64,000 nt of DNA from Alphaproteobacteria bacterium US3C007. Lineage in GTDB: Bacteria > Pseudomonadota > Alphaproteobacteria > Rhodobacterales > Rhodobacteraceae. A program made the position numbers and the translations under genes. Every line of letters begins with the position of its first letter. The first letter of the stretch is position 1. Shown here piece after piece: positions 1 through 9,152 of this stretch. Location: NCBI GenBank assembly GCA_034423775.1, contig CP139918.1, positions 434,001-498,000 of the forward strand, read 5' to 3'. The notes beneath the pieces are model-generated. The model worked only from the letters and a program-made list of their open reading frames with translations, searched no databases and was not told where the DNA came from.

Positions 1-210
1 AAGAACATCCGGTGATGAGAATCGATTTTTGTTCCATCAGCTTTATACCCGTTTTAACCCAGTCCCCCTTGCGCATAATTTCCAGAAGGAGGCAATGTTT
101 TATCGGTTTTGACAGCCAACCAAGCAGAAATGAATGTTTAAAGCAGACCGTTTAAAAAATTATGTCGCAGCCGCTTTACCTGCCAGAACACAGCGGCTAT
201 CACATCATCT
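1..210. other. Intergenic region upstream of parC
   Basis: No gene is supported here. The stretch presumably carries the parC promoter, but I could not pick out convincing -35/-10 boxes. A Shine-Dalgarno-like AGAAGGAGG at about 84-92 sits two bases before an ATG (95) that opens only a five-codon frame, which I do not call as a gene. The 5' edge of the window may be the tail of an intergenic region belonging to an unseen neighbour. Confidence 0.4.
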
Positions 211-2535
211 ATGGATGAAATAACCGACGACCCCAATATAGATGGCATCTCCTCTGAACCGCTGCGGCGGGCGATTGGCGATCGGTATTTAACCTATGCG
301 CTCTCCACGATCATGCATCGCGCCCTGCCCGATGCCCGCGATGGCTTGAAGCCTGTGCATCGCCGCATCCTTTATGCGATGCGCGAATTGCGCCTCAGCG
401 CAACTGGCGGGTTTCGTAAATCGGCCAAGATCAGCGGCGATGTGATGGGCAATTATCATCCCCATGGCGATGCTGCGATCTATGATGCGATGGCGCGCTT
501 GGCCCAAGATTTCAATGTACGTTACACGCTTGTCGATGGGCAGGGAAATTTTGGCAATATTGACGGCGATAACCCTGCGGCCAGCCGCTATACAGAAGCA
601 CGCATGACCGCAGTTGCCGAAGCACTTTTGGAAGGTTTGAACGAAAACGCGGTTGATTTTCGCGAAAATTACGATGGCACTTTGAGCGAGCCTGTAGTGC
701 TGCCCGCCAGCTTTCCCAACCTATTGGCCAATGGCTCAAGCGGCATCGCGGTTGGCATGGCGACCAATATTCCGCCGCACAATATTGTCGAACTTTGTGA
801 TGCCTGCTTGCATTTGATCAAAACACCAGACGCCCGAGACGATACGCTTTTGACCTATGTAAAAGGCCCTGATTTCCCCACCGGCGGCGTGATCGTAGAA
901 ACCCCTGAATCGATGGCGCAAGCCTATCGTAGCGGCCGCGGTTCGTTTCGGTTGCGGTGCAAATGGCATGTCGAAGATCTTGGGCGCGGGCAATGGCAAA
1001 TTGTGATAACGGAAATTCCGTTTCAAGTTCAAAAATCCAAGTTAATCGAAAAAATCGCTGAATTAATCCAACTGAAAAAGCTACCGATTTTGGGTGATGT
1101 GCGCGATGAAAGCGCAGAAGATATCCGCCTTATCATCGAGCCACGGTCGAAGAACGTCGATCCGGATATGTTGATGGGTATGATGTATCGCAACTCGGAT
1201 CTGGAAATTCGCTTTGCGATGAACATGAATGTCTTGATCGATGGGCTGACCCCAAAAGTTTGTAGCATGAAAGAGGTGTTGCGGGCCTTTTTGGATCATC
1301 GCCAAGAGGTACTTTTGCGCCGTAGCAAATACCGGATCGATAAAATAGATCACCGGTTGGAAGTTTTAAACGGCTTGATCATTGCGTTTTTGAATCTGGA
1401 TCGGGTGATCGATATTATCCGCTATGATGAGGATCCAAAAGCCGCGCTTATGGCCGAAATCTGGGATCCCTCAAAACCCCGCGCCACGTCTGAGGCCGAT
1501 TATCGCGGCCCAAATCTTGAACAAACAGGCAGCCTCAGCGATGTTCAAGCAGAAGCTATCCTGAACATGCGCCTTCGTTCGTTACGGCGCTTGGAAGAGG
1601 TGCAATTGGTAAATGAGCGCGAGGCGTTGACCCTCGAGCGTGCGGGGTTGCAGGCCCTGCTGGATGATACGGCGCTGCAATGGGCGAAAGTGTCTGAAGA
1701 AATCAAAGCCACAAAAAAACAATTCGGCAAAGACTATGCTGGTGGCGCGCGGCGTACGGTGTTTTCAGAAGCACAAGACGTTGAAGATGTGCCGATTGAA
1801 GCGATGATCGATCGCGAGCCAATCACCGTTGTCTGCAGCAAAATGGGGTGGATCCGCGCGATGACCGGGCATATCGACCTTGCCCGCGAGCTTAAGTTCA
1901 AGGATGGCGATGAAAGCGCTTTTATATTCCACGCCGAAACCACCGATCGGCTATTGGTCTTTGCCAGCAACGGCCGCTTTTACACAATCTCGGCCGCCAA
2001 TCTGCCCGGAGGGCGAGGCATGGGCGAACCGCTGCGGTTGATGGTAGATTTGCCAAATGACTGCGAAATACTGGATATTTTAATTCATAAACCCGGGCGC
2101 CGATTGTTGGTGGCCTCTGATGCGGGGGATGGGTTTATTGTACCAGAGGATGAGATCATCGCCCAAACGCGCAGCGGCAAACAAGTGCTGAACGTACGCG
2201 GCGATGTCAAGGCAAAGACCTGCTTGCCGATTGCGGGGGATCACGTTGCGGTTGTGGGTGAAAATCGAAAAGTCTTGGTGTTTTCGATTGAAGAGCTTCC
2301 AGAAATGAACCGCGGCAAAGGCGTGCGGCTTCAAAAATATAAAGATGGCGGCCTGTCAGACGTAACCACCTTTGATATGGCCGCAGGGCTCAGCTGGCTA
2401 GATCCGGCAGGACGCACGCGCACCGAAACGGATCTGCTGGAATGGACCTCAAAACGGGCCAGCGCGGGCCGCATGGCACCGCGCGGTTTCCCGCGCGATA
2501 ACCGCTTTACAAAGCCGCCCGCCTCAAACGATTAA
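211..2535 (+). CDS. parC: DNA topoisomerase IV subunit A
   Basis: The ParC subunit of topoisomerase IV cuts and rejoins DNA and decatenates daughter chromosomes together with ParE. The N-terminus has the family pattern EPLRRAIGDRYLTYALSTI followed by DARDGLKPVHRRILYAM. The catalytic tyrosine lies in AASRYTEARM at about residue 127. At 774 residues it has the usual length of alphaproteobacterial ParC, including the degenerate C-terminal beta-pinwheel (from about residue 500). That pinwheel lacks a clear GyrA-box, which favours ParC over GyrA. The ATG at 211 has only a weak ribosome-binding site but is the natural start before the conserved EPLRRA block. The 3' end overlaps the convergent glycerate kinase gene by 12 bases. 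parE is not in the window. Confidence 0.95.
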   Translation: MDEITDDPNIDGISSEPLRRAIGDRYLTYALSTIMHRALPDARDGLKPVHRRILYAMRELRLSATGGFRKSAKISGDVMGNYHPHGDAAIYDAMARLAQDFNVRYTLVDGQGNFGNIDGDNPAASRYTEARMTAVAEALLEGLNENAVDFRENYDGTLSEPVVLPASFPNLLANGSSGIAVGMATNIPPHNIVELCDACLHLIKTPDARDDTLLTYVKGPDFPTGGVIVETPESMAQAYRSGRGSFRLRCKWHVEDLGRGQWQIVITEIPFQVQKSKLIEKIAELIQLKKLPILGDVRDESAEDIRLIIEPRSKNVDPDMLMGMMYRNSDLEIRFAMNMNVLIDGLTPKVCSMKEVLRAFLDHRQEVLLRRSKYRIDKIDHRLEVLNGLIIAFLNLDRVIDIIRYDEDPKAALMAEIWDPSKPRATSEADYRGPNLEQTGSLSDVQAEAILNMRLRSLRRLEEVQLVNEREALTLERAGLQALLDDTALQWAKVSEEIKATKKQFGKDYAGGARRTVFSEAQDVEDVPIEAMIDREPITVVCSKMGWIRAMTGHIDLARELKFKDGDESAFIFHAETTDRLLVFASNGRFYTISAANLPGGRGMGEPLRLMVDLPNDCEILDILIHKPGRRLLVASDAGDGFIVPEDEIIAQTRSGKQVLNVRGDVKAKTCLPIAGDHVAVVGENRKVLVFSIEELPEMNRGKGVRLQKYKDGGLSDVTTFDMAAGLSWLDPAGRTRTETDLLEWTSKRASAGRMAPRGFPRDNRFTKPPASND

Positions 2536-3780
2536 GAGTGCGCGGAAATCATTCACATTAGTGCCTGTCGGCCCTGGCGAAAATAATTCACCCAGGGCGT
2601 CAAAAGCGCTGAACGCATCATTATTGGCAAGCGAGGCTCTTGGCTGAAGGCCCAGTTTCTGCAGCCGGACCAGCGTATCCGGGCCAACAAAGGCCCCAGC
2701 ATTGCTTTCAGAGCCATCAATACCATCAGTATCGGCGGCAAAGCCATACACGCCTGCCATCCCATCAAGCTCAATGGCCAAAGCCAAAAGAAACTCAGTA
2801 TTGCGCCCGCCGCGCCCATTGCCCTTTAACGTGACAGTGGTTTCCCCGCCTGACAACAATAACACAGGTTTGCGAAACGGCCGATCGCGCAGCGCAATTT
2901 CACGTGCTATGGCCGCATGCATGCGGGCGATATCAGCCGCCTCGCCCTCAATCGCATCGGACAGGATCATCGCGGGTATTCCCAACGCCCTTGCGCGCTG
3001 CGCCGCGGCTTCCAGCGATAAGCGCGCAGATCCAATCAAACGCGCGCGATGCCCCTTAAAAACAGGATTATTGGGCAAAGGGGCCTGCACTGTGGCAATC
3101 GCGTCGCGCATGCGCTTTGGTAAATCAAGGCGATAATTATCAATTGCCGCCAATGCCTCTGCGGCCCCGCGATGATCCGGAAGGGTTGGCCCAGAAGCCA
3201 CTTGCGCCATATCATCGCCCGGAATATCGGATAATACCAAAGACAGAACCGGCGCTGGGTAAGCCGCCGCGGCAAGCCGCCCGCCCTTGATTTTGCTGAA
3301 TTGTTTGCGCAGCGCGTTCATCGCTGAAATGGGCGCCCCCGAGGCCAATAAAGCTGCGTTTAAACCCTGTTCATCGGCAAGCGTGAACCCCTCGGGCGGG
3401 CAAGGCAATAATGAAGATCCTCCGCCGCAAATCAAAGCCACCACCAAATCATCCGGCGTCAAGCCCGCAACCGCATTCAGCAGCGCGGCACTGGCCCGCT
3501 CGCCCGCGGCATCCGGCACAGGATGTGCAGCCTCCAAAACCGTGATCGACTGACAGGCGATTGCGTATCCATATCGGGTTACAATAACGCCGGTGACCGG
3601 GGCCTCATAAAGATCTTCAAAGGCAGCGGCCAATTGCGCAGCGCCTTTTCCAGCCCCCACCACAACCGTCCGGCCTTTCGGCGGGCTTGGCAAATGATCT
3701 TTCAGCACAGATTTGGCATCCGCAGCATCCACCGCGACCGCAAACAGCGTTTCAAACAGGATTTTTGGATTTTCTATCAT
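2524..3780 (-). CDS. Glycerate 2-kinase, MOFRL family
   Basis: This is a glycerate kinase of the GckA/TtuD type (DUF4147 plus C-terminal MOFRL domain). The family phosphorylates D-glycerate with ATP, normally to 2-phosphoglycerate, linking glyoxylate/serine and tartrate breakdown to glycolysis. The protein has 418 residues, a normal size. The glycine-rich N-terminal segment VVVGAGKGAAQLA and the block LICGGGSSLLPCP lie in the first domain. The MOFRL hallmark LLSGGETTVTLKGNGRGG and FAADTDGIDG lie in the C-terminal third. Old annotations call such proteins hydroxypyruvate reductase, which is less likely to be right. It converges on parC with a 12-base overlap, and no other glycerate-pathway gene sits beside it. 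Confidence 0.9.
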   Translation of the reverse strand: MIENPKILFETLFAVAVDAADAKSVLKDHLPSPPKGRTVVVGAGKGAAQLAAAFEDLYEAPVTGVIVTRYGYAIACQSITVLEAAHPVPDAAGERASAALLNAVAGLTPDDLVVALICGGGSSLLPCPPEGFTLADEQGLNAALLASGAPISAMNALRKQFSKIKGGRLAAAAYPAPVLSLVLSDIPGDDMAQVASGPTLPDHRGAAEALAAIDNYRLDLPKRMRDAIATVQAPLPNNPVFKGHRARLIGSARLSLEAAAQRARALGIPAMILSDAIEGEAADIARMHAAIAREIALRDRPFRKPVLLLSGGETTVTLKGNGRGGRNTEFLLALAIELDGMAGVYGFAADTDGIDGSESNAGAFVGPDTLVRLQKLGLQPRASLANNDAFSAFDALGELFSPGPTGTNVNDFRALLIV

Positions 3781-4118
3781 GCTTATTTGCTAGCGCGAAG
3801 GCAGCACAGGGTAAAGAAAGAAAGGCAAAATAGATTTCAAGCACAAATCCTGATACCGATCCGCCTTAGCCTCGCCATGAAAAGACCGATCAAACGGGCT
3901 AGGGTTAAAAACTTTTTTGCATCAAAAATCCGCATTTTATGGTTTTGTTGACTCGATTCGGAGCCAGCCGCGGGATTTAAATTTCCAAAATTTCAGTTTT
4001 GGACCTAAAATCAGTTATCAACTGGCCCTATCGAAAGCATAAGAAGTAGGCTGAATGAAGCAAAGAGAAAACAGAATCCGCCCAGCGATCGGGCGCAGAT
4101 AGAACAAGGAGACGTCAG
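3781..4118. other. Divergent promoter region between glycerate kinase and tpa
   Basis: This 338-bp region separates two divergent genes and carries their promoters. The right half holds a pair of TauR-like repeats (3999-4031, separate entry). An AAGGAG ribosome-binding site at about 4107 precedes the tpa ATG. The left half, about 3890-3960, is AT-rich. No RNA gene or small protein is supported here. Confidence 0.5.
3999..4031 (+). promoter_or_regulatory. Predicted TauR operator pair in front of tpa
   Basis: Two direct repeats resemble the published Rhodobacter TauR box CTGGACYTAA: TTGGACCTAA at 3999-4008 and CTGGCCCTAT at 4022-4031. They start 23 bases apart, exactly as in the xsc upstream region. 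The position about 90-120 bases before the tpa start suits activation by a MocR-type regulator. The assignment rests on consensus matching and on the conserved spacing. Confidence 0.65.
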
Positions 4119-5507
4119 ATGGACGGAGCGCTTTACGATAACGATATTTCCAATGTGGTCGAAGCTGACCGCGCCCATGTCTGGCATCACCTGATACAGC
4201 ACAAGCCTTTTGAAACCAATGACCCTCGGATTATTGTCGAGGGCAAGGGAATTAAGGTTTGGGATCAAAACGGAAAAGAACATGTTGACGGAGTCTCTGG
4301 CGGCGTTTGGACCGTTAACGTCGGCTATGGGCGCGAAAGCATTGCCAACGCGGTGCGCGATCAATTGATTAAGCTTAACTATTTCGCGGGCTCTGCCGGC
4401 TCGATCCCCGGGGCGCTGTTCTCGGAAAAACTGATTAGCAAAATGCCGGGTATGAGCCGGGTTTATTATTGTAACTCTGGATCTGAGGCGAATGAAAAAG
4501 CCTTTAAAATGGTGCGTCAGATCGCACATAAGCGCTATGGCGGCAAAAAGCATAAGATCCTGTATCGTGACCGTGATTATCACGGCACCACCATTGCAAC
4601 GCTTTCCGCCGGTGGCCAAGATGAGCGCAACGCCCAATACGGACCCTTTACGCCAGGCTTCGTGCGGGTTCCCCATTGTTTGGAATACCGCGCCCAGTGG
4701 GATCTGACGGGCGAAGCCTACGGCAAACGCGCCGCTGACGCGATTGAAGAGGTGATTTTGGCAGAAGGGCCTGAAACCGTTGGCGCCTTGTGCCTTGAGC
4801 CAGTGACAGCTGGCGGCGGTGTTATCACCCCTCCGGAAGGTTATTGGGAACGCGTGCAAGAAATATGCACAAAATATGATATTTTGCTGCATATCGATGA
4901 AGTTGTCTGCGGCATCGGGCGCACCGGAACCTGGTTCGGGTATCAAAATTATGGCATCAAACCCGATATGGTAACGATGGCAAAAGGCGTGGCCTCAGGA
5001 TATGCCGCAATTGCCTGCATGGTCACCACCGAAGCCGTTTTTGATATGTTCAAAGACGACGCCAGCGATAAGATGAATTATTTCCGCGATATTTCAACCT
5101 TTGGCGGCTGTACCGCCGGCCCAGCTGCGGCGATCGAAAATATGCGGATCATCGAAGATGAAGGGCTTCTCGAAAATACGCTTGCGATGGGCGCGCATAT
5201 GATCGAAAACTTGAACGCGTTGGCCGAAAAACATCCTGTGATCGGCGATGTGCGCGGAAAAGGGTTGTTCTGCGGCGCCGAACTGGTGGCCGACCGCGCC
5301 ACCAAAGAACCCGCTGATGAGAAGAAAGTGCAGGCTGTTGTGGCCGATTGTATGGCGCAAGGCGTGATCATCGGCGCCACCAACCGGTCATTGCCAGGCT
5401 TTAACAACTCGCTATGTTTCAGCCCTGCGCTCATCGCCACAAAAGACGATATCAACCACATCACCGAGGCGGTTGATCAAGCGCTGGGGCGCGTTTTCGC
5501 AAGCTAA
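4119..5507 (+). CDS. tpa: Taurine--pyruvate aminotransferase
   Basis: A class III (fold type I) PLP-dependent aminotransferase that moves the amino group of taurine to pyruvate, giving sulfoacetaldehyde and alanine in the cytoplasm. The protein has 462 residues. It shows YYCNSGSEANEKAFKMVRQ (PLP phosphate binding), LLHIDEVVCGIGRTGTWFGY with the PLP-ring aspartate, and the Schiff-base lysine in MVTMAKGVASGY at about residue 288. The start is supported by AAGGAG nine bases upstream. The product feeds Xsc, encoded two genes downstream, with the regulator gene tauR between them. This tpa-tauR-xsc order is typical of Roseobacter sulfonate loci and is why I choose taurine over other omega-amino substrates. 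Confidence 0.93.
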   Translation: MDGALYDNDISNVVEADRAHVWHHLIQHKPFETNDPRIIVEGKGIKVWDQNGKEHVDGVSGGVWTVNVGYGRESIANAVRDQLIKLNYFAGSAGSIPGALFSEKLISKMPGMSRVYYCNSGSEANEKAFKMVRQIAHKRYGGKKHKILYRDRDYHGTTIATLSAGGQDERNAQYGPFTPGFVRVPHCLEYRAQWDLTGEAYGKRAADAIEEVILAEGPETVGALCLEPVTAGGGVITPPEGYWERVQEICTKYDILLHIDEVVCGIGRTGTWFGYQNYGIKPDMVTMAKGVASGYAAIACMVTTEAVFDMFKDDASDKMNYFRDISTFGGCTAGPAAAIENMRIIEDEGLLENTLAMGAHMIENLNALAEKHPVIGDVRGKGLFCGAELVADRATKEPADEKKVQAVVADCMAQGVIIGATNRSLPGFNNSLCFSPALIATKDDINHITEAVDQALGRVFAS

Positions 5508-5527
5508 GCCAGGCCCTAAAAGCCATT

Positions 5528-5553
5528 CTCTTGCCCCAGGTAAGGGGCAAGAG
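5528..5553 (+). terminator. Strong hairpin after tpa
   Basis: CTCTTGCCCC and GGGGCAAGAG form a perfect 10-bp stem with a six-base loop, 20 bases after the tpa stop. No T-tract follows on the plus strand, so it is either a weak terminator or a 3'-end-stabilising structure that separates tpa from tauR expression. Confidence 0.55.
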
Positions 5554-5666
5554 GGGCCCGCCATTTGGCCGCATTTAGGCCAACCAAAAGACCCGCCCCA
5601 TGCCTTTTCTGCGCAATATGAACGGTCGGGATTCTGCGTTTACCTTTTTGGAAAAAACAGGCTAAA

Positions 5667-5676
5667 CTGGACTTAT
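5667..5676 (+). promoter_or_regulatory. Single TauR-like half-site over the tauR start codon
   Basis: CTGGACTTAT matches nine of ten positions of the TauR box and overlaps the tauR ATG at 5675. No second box is found 23 bases upstream. A single site in this place would suit autorepression, in contrast to the paired sites at the target genes. Confidence 0.45.
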
Positions 5677-7129
5677 GTCCATCCCAATAGAAACTTTCTT
5701 TTTAGATCCAGACGCCGAGGGCACGCTGCAGGGCCGCATTCAACAAATGATCGCGGAAGGCATTTTATCAGGGCGATTTCAGAAAAATGAAAAATTGCCA
5801 TCAACGCGGCGCCTTGCGACGCATTTGGGCATTAGCCGCATTACCGTTACATTGGCCTATACCGAATTACTGGCCAATGAATACCTGACCTCGAAAGGGC
5901 GCTCAGGATATTATGTGTCCCCCGAAGCGCCCGAACCCCCCCAGTTTAAGCCACTGCCTAAATCGGAAGAAAAGGTGGATTGGACACGCGCCATCGCCAA
6001 GCATTATTCAGAAACATCCACCTTTGAAAAACCCGAAGATTGGGCGCGCTATAAATTTCCCTTCATTTATGGGCAAACCGATCCCTCGCTTTTTGATCAC
6101 GCAAACTGGCGCGCATGCGCGATGAAAGCGCTTGGCGCGAAAGACTTCCCATCTTTAACCGCCGATTACTTTGATCGCGATGATCCCGAGCTTATTGAAT
6201 TTATCGCCCGGCAAACCTTACCCCGACGCGGGATCATCGCAGCTCCGGATGAGATTTTGGTTACATTGGGTGCGCAAAATGCCTTGTGGCTGTCAACGCA
6301 AGTGTTGCTCAACCAGCGCCGCAAAGCCGTGATCGAAAACCCTTGTTATCCGGCCTTGCGCGATATTCTGTACCAGTCGCGCTGCCATATTGCCGCGGTG
6401 GATGTGGATGATTATGGCCTGCCCCCGCATCGGATCCCAAATGACAGCTCGGTTATCTTCACAACCCCAAGCCATCAATGTCCAACAACGGCCACCATGC
6501 CATTGCAGCGCCGCAAAGCCCTATTGTCCAAAGCGCAAGCCTTAGATGCTTTAATCATCGAGGATGATTACGAATTCGAAATGTCGTTTTTGACGCCGCC
6601 ATCTCCAGCCTTGAAATCATTGGATGAAGATGGCCGCGTGATTTACGTTGGATCCTTTTCCAAATCGCTCTTTCCTGGGCTACGGCTTGGATATTTGGTC
6701 GGGTCTGTGGCTTTTATCCGCGAAGCGCGGGCGCTGCGTGCCAGCGTTCTGCGCCACCCCCCGGGCCATATTCAAAGAACCGCTGCCTATTTTCTGCGCC
6801 TTGGCCATTATGATGCGCTGATCAAACGCATGGGAAAAACATATTTACAGCGCAGCAAAGTGATGGAGCAAGCAATCGCAGACCATAGCCTTGAAATTGC
6901 CGGCAAAGGGATGCATGGCGGCTCTTCTTTCTGGATGCGCGCGCCAAATGGTTGTGACACCACTGAATTGGCCGCTAAGCTCAGAGAGCAAAGCGTGTTG
7001 ATCGAACCAGGGCAAGCTTTTTTTAACGACAGCACGCCGCCCAAAAACTATTATCGTTTGGCGTTTTCCTCAATTCCCGCGGATAAAATTAACGCGGGTA
7101 TCGCAGGAATAGCGGCGATCCTGCGCTAA
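5675..7129 (+). CDS. tauR: MocR-family transcriptional regulator TauR
   Basis: A GntR/MocR-type regulator of 484 residues. The N-terminal winged helix-turn-helix covers roughly residues 15-80 (LPSTRRLATHLGISRITVTLAY). A C-terminal fold-type I aminotransferase-like domain follows, with ENPCYPALRDIL, LIIEDDYEFEM and the PLP lysine context YVGSFSKSLFPGLRLGYL. In Rhodobacter the homologue activates taurine genes when taurine is present. Here it lies between tpa and xsc, and matching paired boxes sit in front of both. The ATG at 5675 is chosen because it begins directly before the DNA-binding domain. Function as a taurine regulator is inferred from context plus family. Confidence 0.88.
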   Translation: MSIPIETFFLDPDAEGTLQGRIQQMIAEGILSGRFQKNEKLPSTRRLATHLGISRITVTLAYTELLANEYLTSKGRSGYYVSPEAPEPPQFKPLPKSEEKVDWTRAIAKHYSETSTFEKPEDWARYKFPFIYGQTDPSLFDHANWRACAMKALGAKDFPSLTADYFDRDDPELIEFIARQTLPRRGIIAAPDEILVTLGAQNALWLSTQVLLNQRRKAVIENPCYPALRDILYQSRCHIAAVDVDDYGLPPHRIPNDSSVIFTTPSHQCPTTATMPLQRRKALLSKAQALDALIIEDDYEFEMSFLTPPSPALKSLDEDGRVIYVGSFSKSLFPGLRLGYLVGSVAFIREARALRASVLRHPPGHIQRTAAYFLRLGHYDALIKRMGKTYLQRSKVMEQAIADHSLEIAGKGMHGGSSFWMRAPNGCDTTELAAKLREQSVLIEPGQAFFNDSTPPKNYYRLAFSSIPADKINAGIAGIAAILR

Positions 7130-7130
7130 T

Positions 7131-7163
7131 CTGGATCTATTTTGCATATCAAACTGGCCCTAA
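7131..7163 (+). promoter_or_regulatory. Predicted TauR operator pair in front of xsc
   Basis: CTGGATCTAT at 7131-7140 and CTGGCCCTAA at 7154-7163 are direct repeats resembling CTGGACYTAA, with starts 23 bases apart as in the tpa promoter. The pair begins one base after the tauR stop codon and lies 90-120 bases upstream of the xsc start, so xsc probably has its own TauR-dependent promoter. Confidence 0.65.
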
Positions 7164-7251
7164 CAGTCGCGACGGCGCCTTTGTAAACAGACCATGTAAA
7201 TTATGGCTATGATGCCCGATTCCAAATCGTTCCCTCAGGAGACCCAGCAAG

Positions 7252-9027
7252 ATGAAAATGACAACCGAAGAAGCCTTTGTAAAAACCCTACAAATGCATG
7301 GCATAGAGCACGCATTTGGTATTATCGGCTCGGCCTTCATGCCCATTTCGGATATTTTCCCGCAAGCAGGTATCTCTTTCTGGGATTGTGCTCATGAAGG
7401 TTCGGGCGGCATGATGGCCGATGGCTATACCCGCGCCTCGGGCAAAATGTCGATGATGATCGCGCAAAATGGCCCCGGTATTACAAATTTTGTAACCGCC
7501 GTAAAAACCGCCTATTGGAACCACACACCTTTGCTTTTGGTAACGCCGCAAGCCGCCAATAAAACCATTGGGCAAGGTGGGTTTCAGGAAGTGGAGCAGA
7601 TGGCCCTGTTTGAAGATATGGTGGCCTATCAAGAAGAAGTACGCGATGCCAGCCGCGTAGCAGAAGTTCTAAACCGGGTGATATTGAACGCCAAGCGCGC
7701 TTCGGCCCCGGCGCAAATCAATATGCCGCGCGATTTCTGGACTCAAGTGATCGATATTGACCTACCCGAAATCGTAAGCTTCGAGCGGCCCAATGGCGGC
7801 AGCGATGCCATCGCGCAGGCAGCAGCGCTTCTGGATTCAGCCGCGTTTCCAGTGATTTTAAACGGTGCCGGGGTAATTTTGGCAGATGGGATTGAAGCAA
7901 GCAAGAAGCTTGCCGAGCGCCTCGATGCACCCGTTTGCGTGGGCTATCAGCATAATGACGCCTTCCCCGGCTCGCACCCGCTTTTCGCAGGCCCGCTGGG
8001 ATATAACGGATCAAAAGCCGGGATGGAGCTGATTTCAAAGGCGGATGTTGTTTTATGCCTTGGCACCCGCTTGAATCCGTTTTCCACACTGCCGGGATAT
8101 GGCATCGATTACTGGCCAAAAGACGCAAAAATCATTCAGGTTGATATCAATGCGGACCGTATTGGATTGACCAAAAAGGTCAGCGTCGGAATTATCGGCG
8201 ATGCGAAGAAAGTTGCCGAAGGCATTTTTGAACAACTCTCGGGATCGGCCGGCGATGCCGGGCGCAGCGAACGCAAAGCCGCCATTGCCCAAACCAAATC
8301 TGCTTGGGCGCAACAACTTTCGAGCATGGATCACGAAGAAGATGATCCCGGCACCACATGGAACCAGCGTGCGCGCTCTGCCAAGCCCGATTGGATGAGC
8401 CCCCGCATGGCCTGGCGTGCGATCCAAAGCGCTCTGCCCAAAGATGCGGTGATCAGCTCTGATATTGGCAATAATTGCGCGATCGGAAACGCCTATCCCA
8501 GCTTTGAAGAAAGCCGTAAATATCTTGCGCCAGGCTTGTTTGGCCCCTGCGGCTACGGGCTTCCCTCAATCGTTGGTGCCAAAATTGGATGTCCGGATGT
8601 GCCCGTTATTGGGTTCTCGGGCGATGGGGCGTTCGGCATTGCCGTGACCGAGCTAACCGCAATTGGCCGGGGGGAATGGCCCGCCGTCACGATGATCGTT
8701 TTCCGGAATTATCAATGGGGCGCAGAAAAGCGTAACTCAACTCTGTGGTACGAAGATAACTTCGTGGGAACCGAGCTTGATACGCAAGTATCTTATGCCG
8801 GTATCGCGCAAGCATGCGGTCTACAAGGCGTTCAAGCCCACACGATGGATGAATTGCGCGATGCATTAAACAAAGCGGTTGAGGATCAAATGAAACATGG
8901 CAAAACCACCCTGATTGAGGCCATGATCAACCAAGAACTGGGCGAACCGTTCCGCCGCGATGCGATGAAGAAACCGGTTGCGGTTGCGGGCATTAGCGCC
9001 TCGGATATGCGACCACAAACCGTCTAA
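7252..9027 (+). CDS. xsc: Sulfoacetaldehyde acetyltransferase
   Basis: A thiamine-diphosphate enzyme that desulfonates sulfoacetaldehyde with phosphate, giving acetyl phosphate and sulfite. At 591 residues it is of normal length. The N-terminal PYR domain has the catalytic glutamate region FWDCAHEGSGGMMADGYTR and AQNGPGITNFV. The C-terminal PP domain has the diphosphate/Mg motif GFSGDGAFGIAVTELTAIGR near residue 455, ending with FRNYQWGAEKRN. Strong similarity to Xsc rather than acetolactate synthase is supported by the flanking tpa, pta, ackA and sulfite genes. A GGAG ribosome-binding site precedes the ATG. It is preceded by a TauR operator pair and followed by a hairpin. Confidence 0.95.
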   Translation: MKMTTEEAFVKTLQMHGIEHAFGIIGSAFMPISDIFPQAGISFWDCAHEGSGGMMADGYTRASGKMSMMIAQNGPGITNFVTAVKTAYWNHTPLLLVTPQAANKTIGQGGFQEVEQMALFEDMVAYQEEVRDASRVAEVLNRVILNAKRASAPAQINMPRDFWTQVIDIDLPEIVSFERPNGGSDAIAQAAALLDSAAFPVILNGAGVILADGIEASKKLAERLDAPVCVGYQHNDAFPGSHPLFAGPLGYNGSKAGMELISKADVVLCLGTRLNPFSTLPGYGIDYWPKDAKIIQVDINADRIGLTKKVSVGIIGDAKKVAEGIFEQLSGSAGDAGRSERKAAIAQTKSAWAQQLSSMDHEEDDPGTTWNQRARSAKPDWMSPRMAWRAIQSALPKDAVISSDIGNNCAIGNAYPSFEESRKYLAPGLFGPCGYGLPSIVGAKIGCPDVPVIGFSGDGAFGIAVTELTAIGRGEWPAVTMIVFRNYQWGAEKRNSTLWYEDNFVGTELDTQVSYAGIAQACGLQGVQAHTMDELRDALNKAVEDQMKHGKTTLIEAMINQELGEPFRRDAMKKPVAVAGISASDMRPQTV

Positions 9028-9037
9028 ACCAAAGGAA

Positions 9038-9055
9038 ACGCCCCCAGCGGGGCGT
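9038..9055 (+). terminator. Hairpin between xsc and ackA
   Basis: ACGCCCC and GGGGCGT form a perfect 7-bp stem with loop CAGC, 11 bases after the xsc stop. It lacks a following T-tract, so it may attenuate read-through into ackA or protect the xsc message rather than terminate fully. Confidence 0.45.
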
Positions 9056-9152
9056 CTCAGGCCTTTGTGATAAAATTTCCGCCGGTGGGCTTGTTTTGGG
9101 CATGCACCAAAATCCATCGGCGGAGACCAATTTTATTGAGAGGAAGCAGATC

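Noticed and set aside
95..112. Five-codon mini-frame with a strong Shine-Dalgarno-like sequence upstream of parC
   Set aside because: Spacing of two bases is too short for good initiation, and no attenuator structure follows.
4011..4946. Long minus-strand frame (311 codons) opposite tpa
   Set aside because: It is antisense to a well-supported aminotransferase, has no recognisable domain, and its openness follows from the codon bias of tpa.
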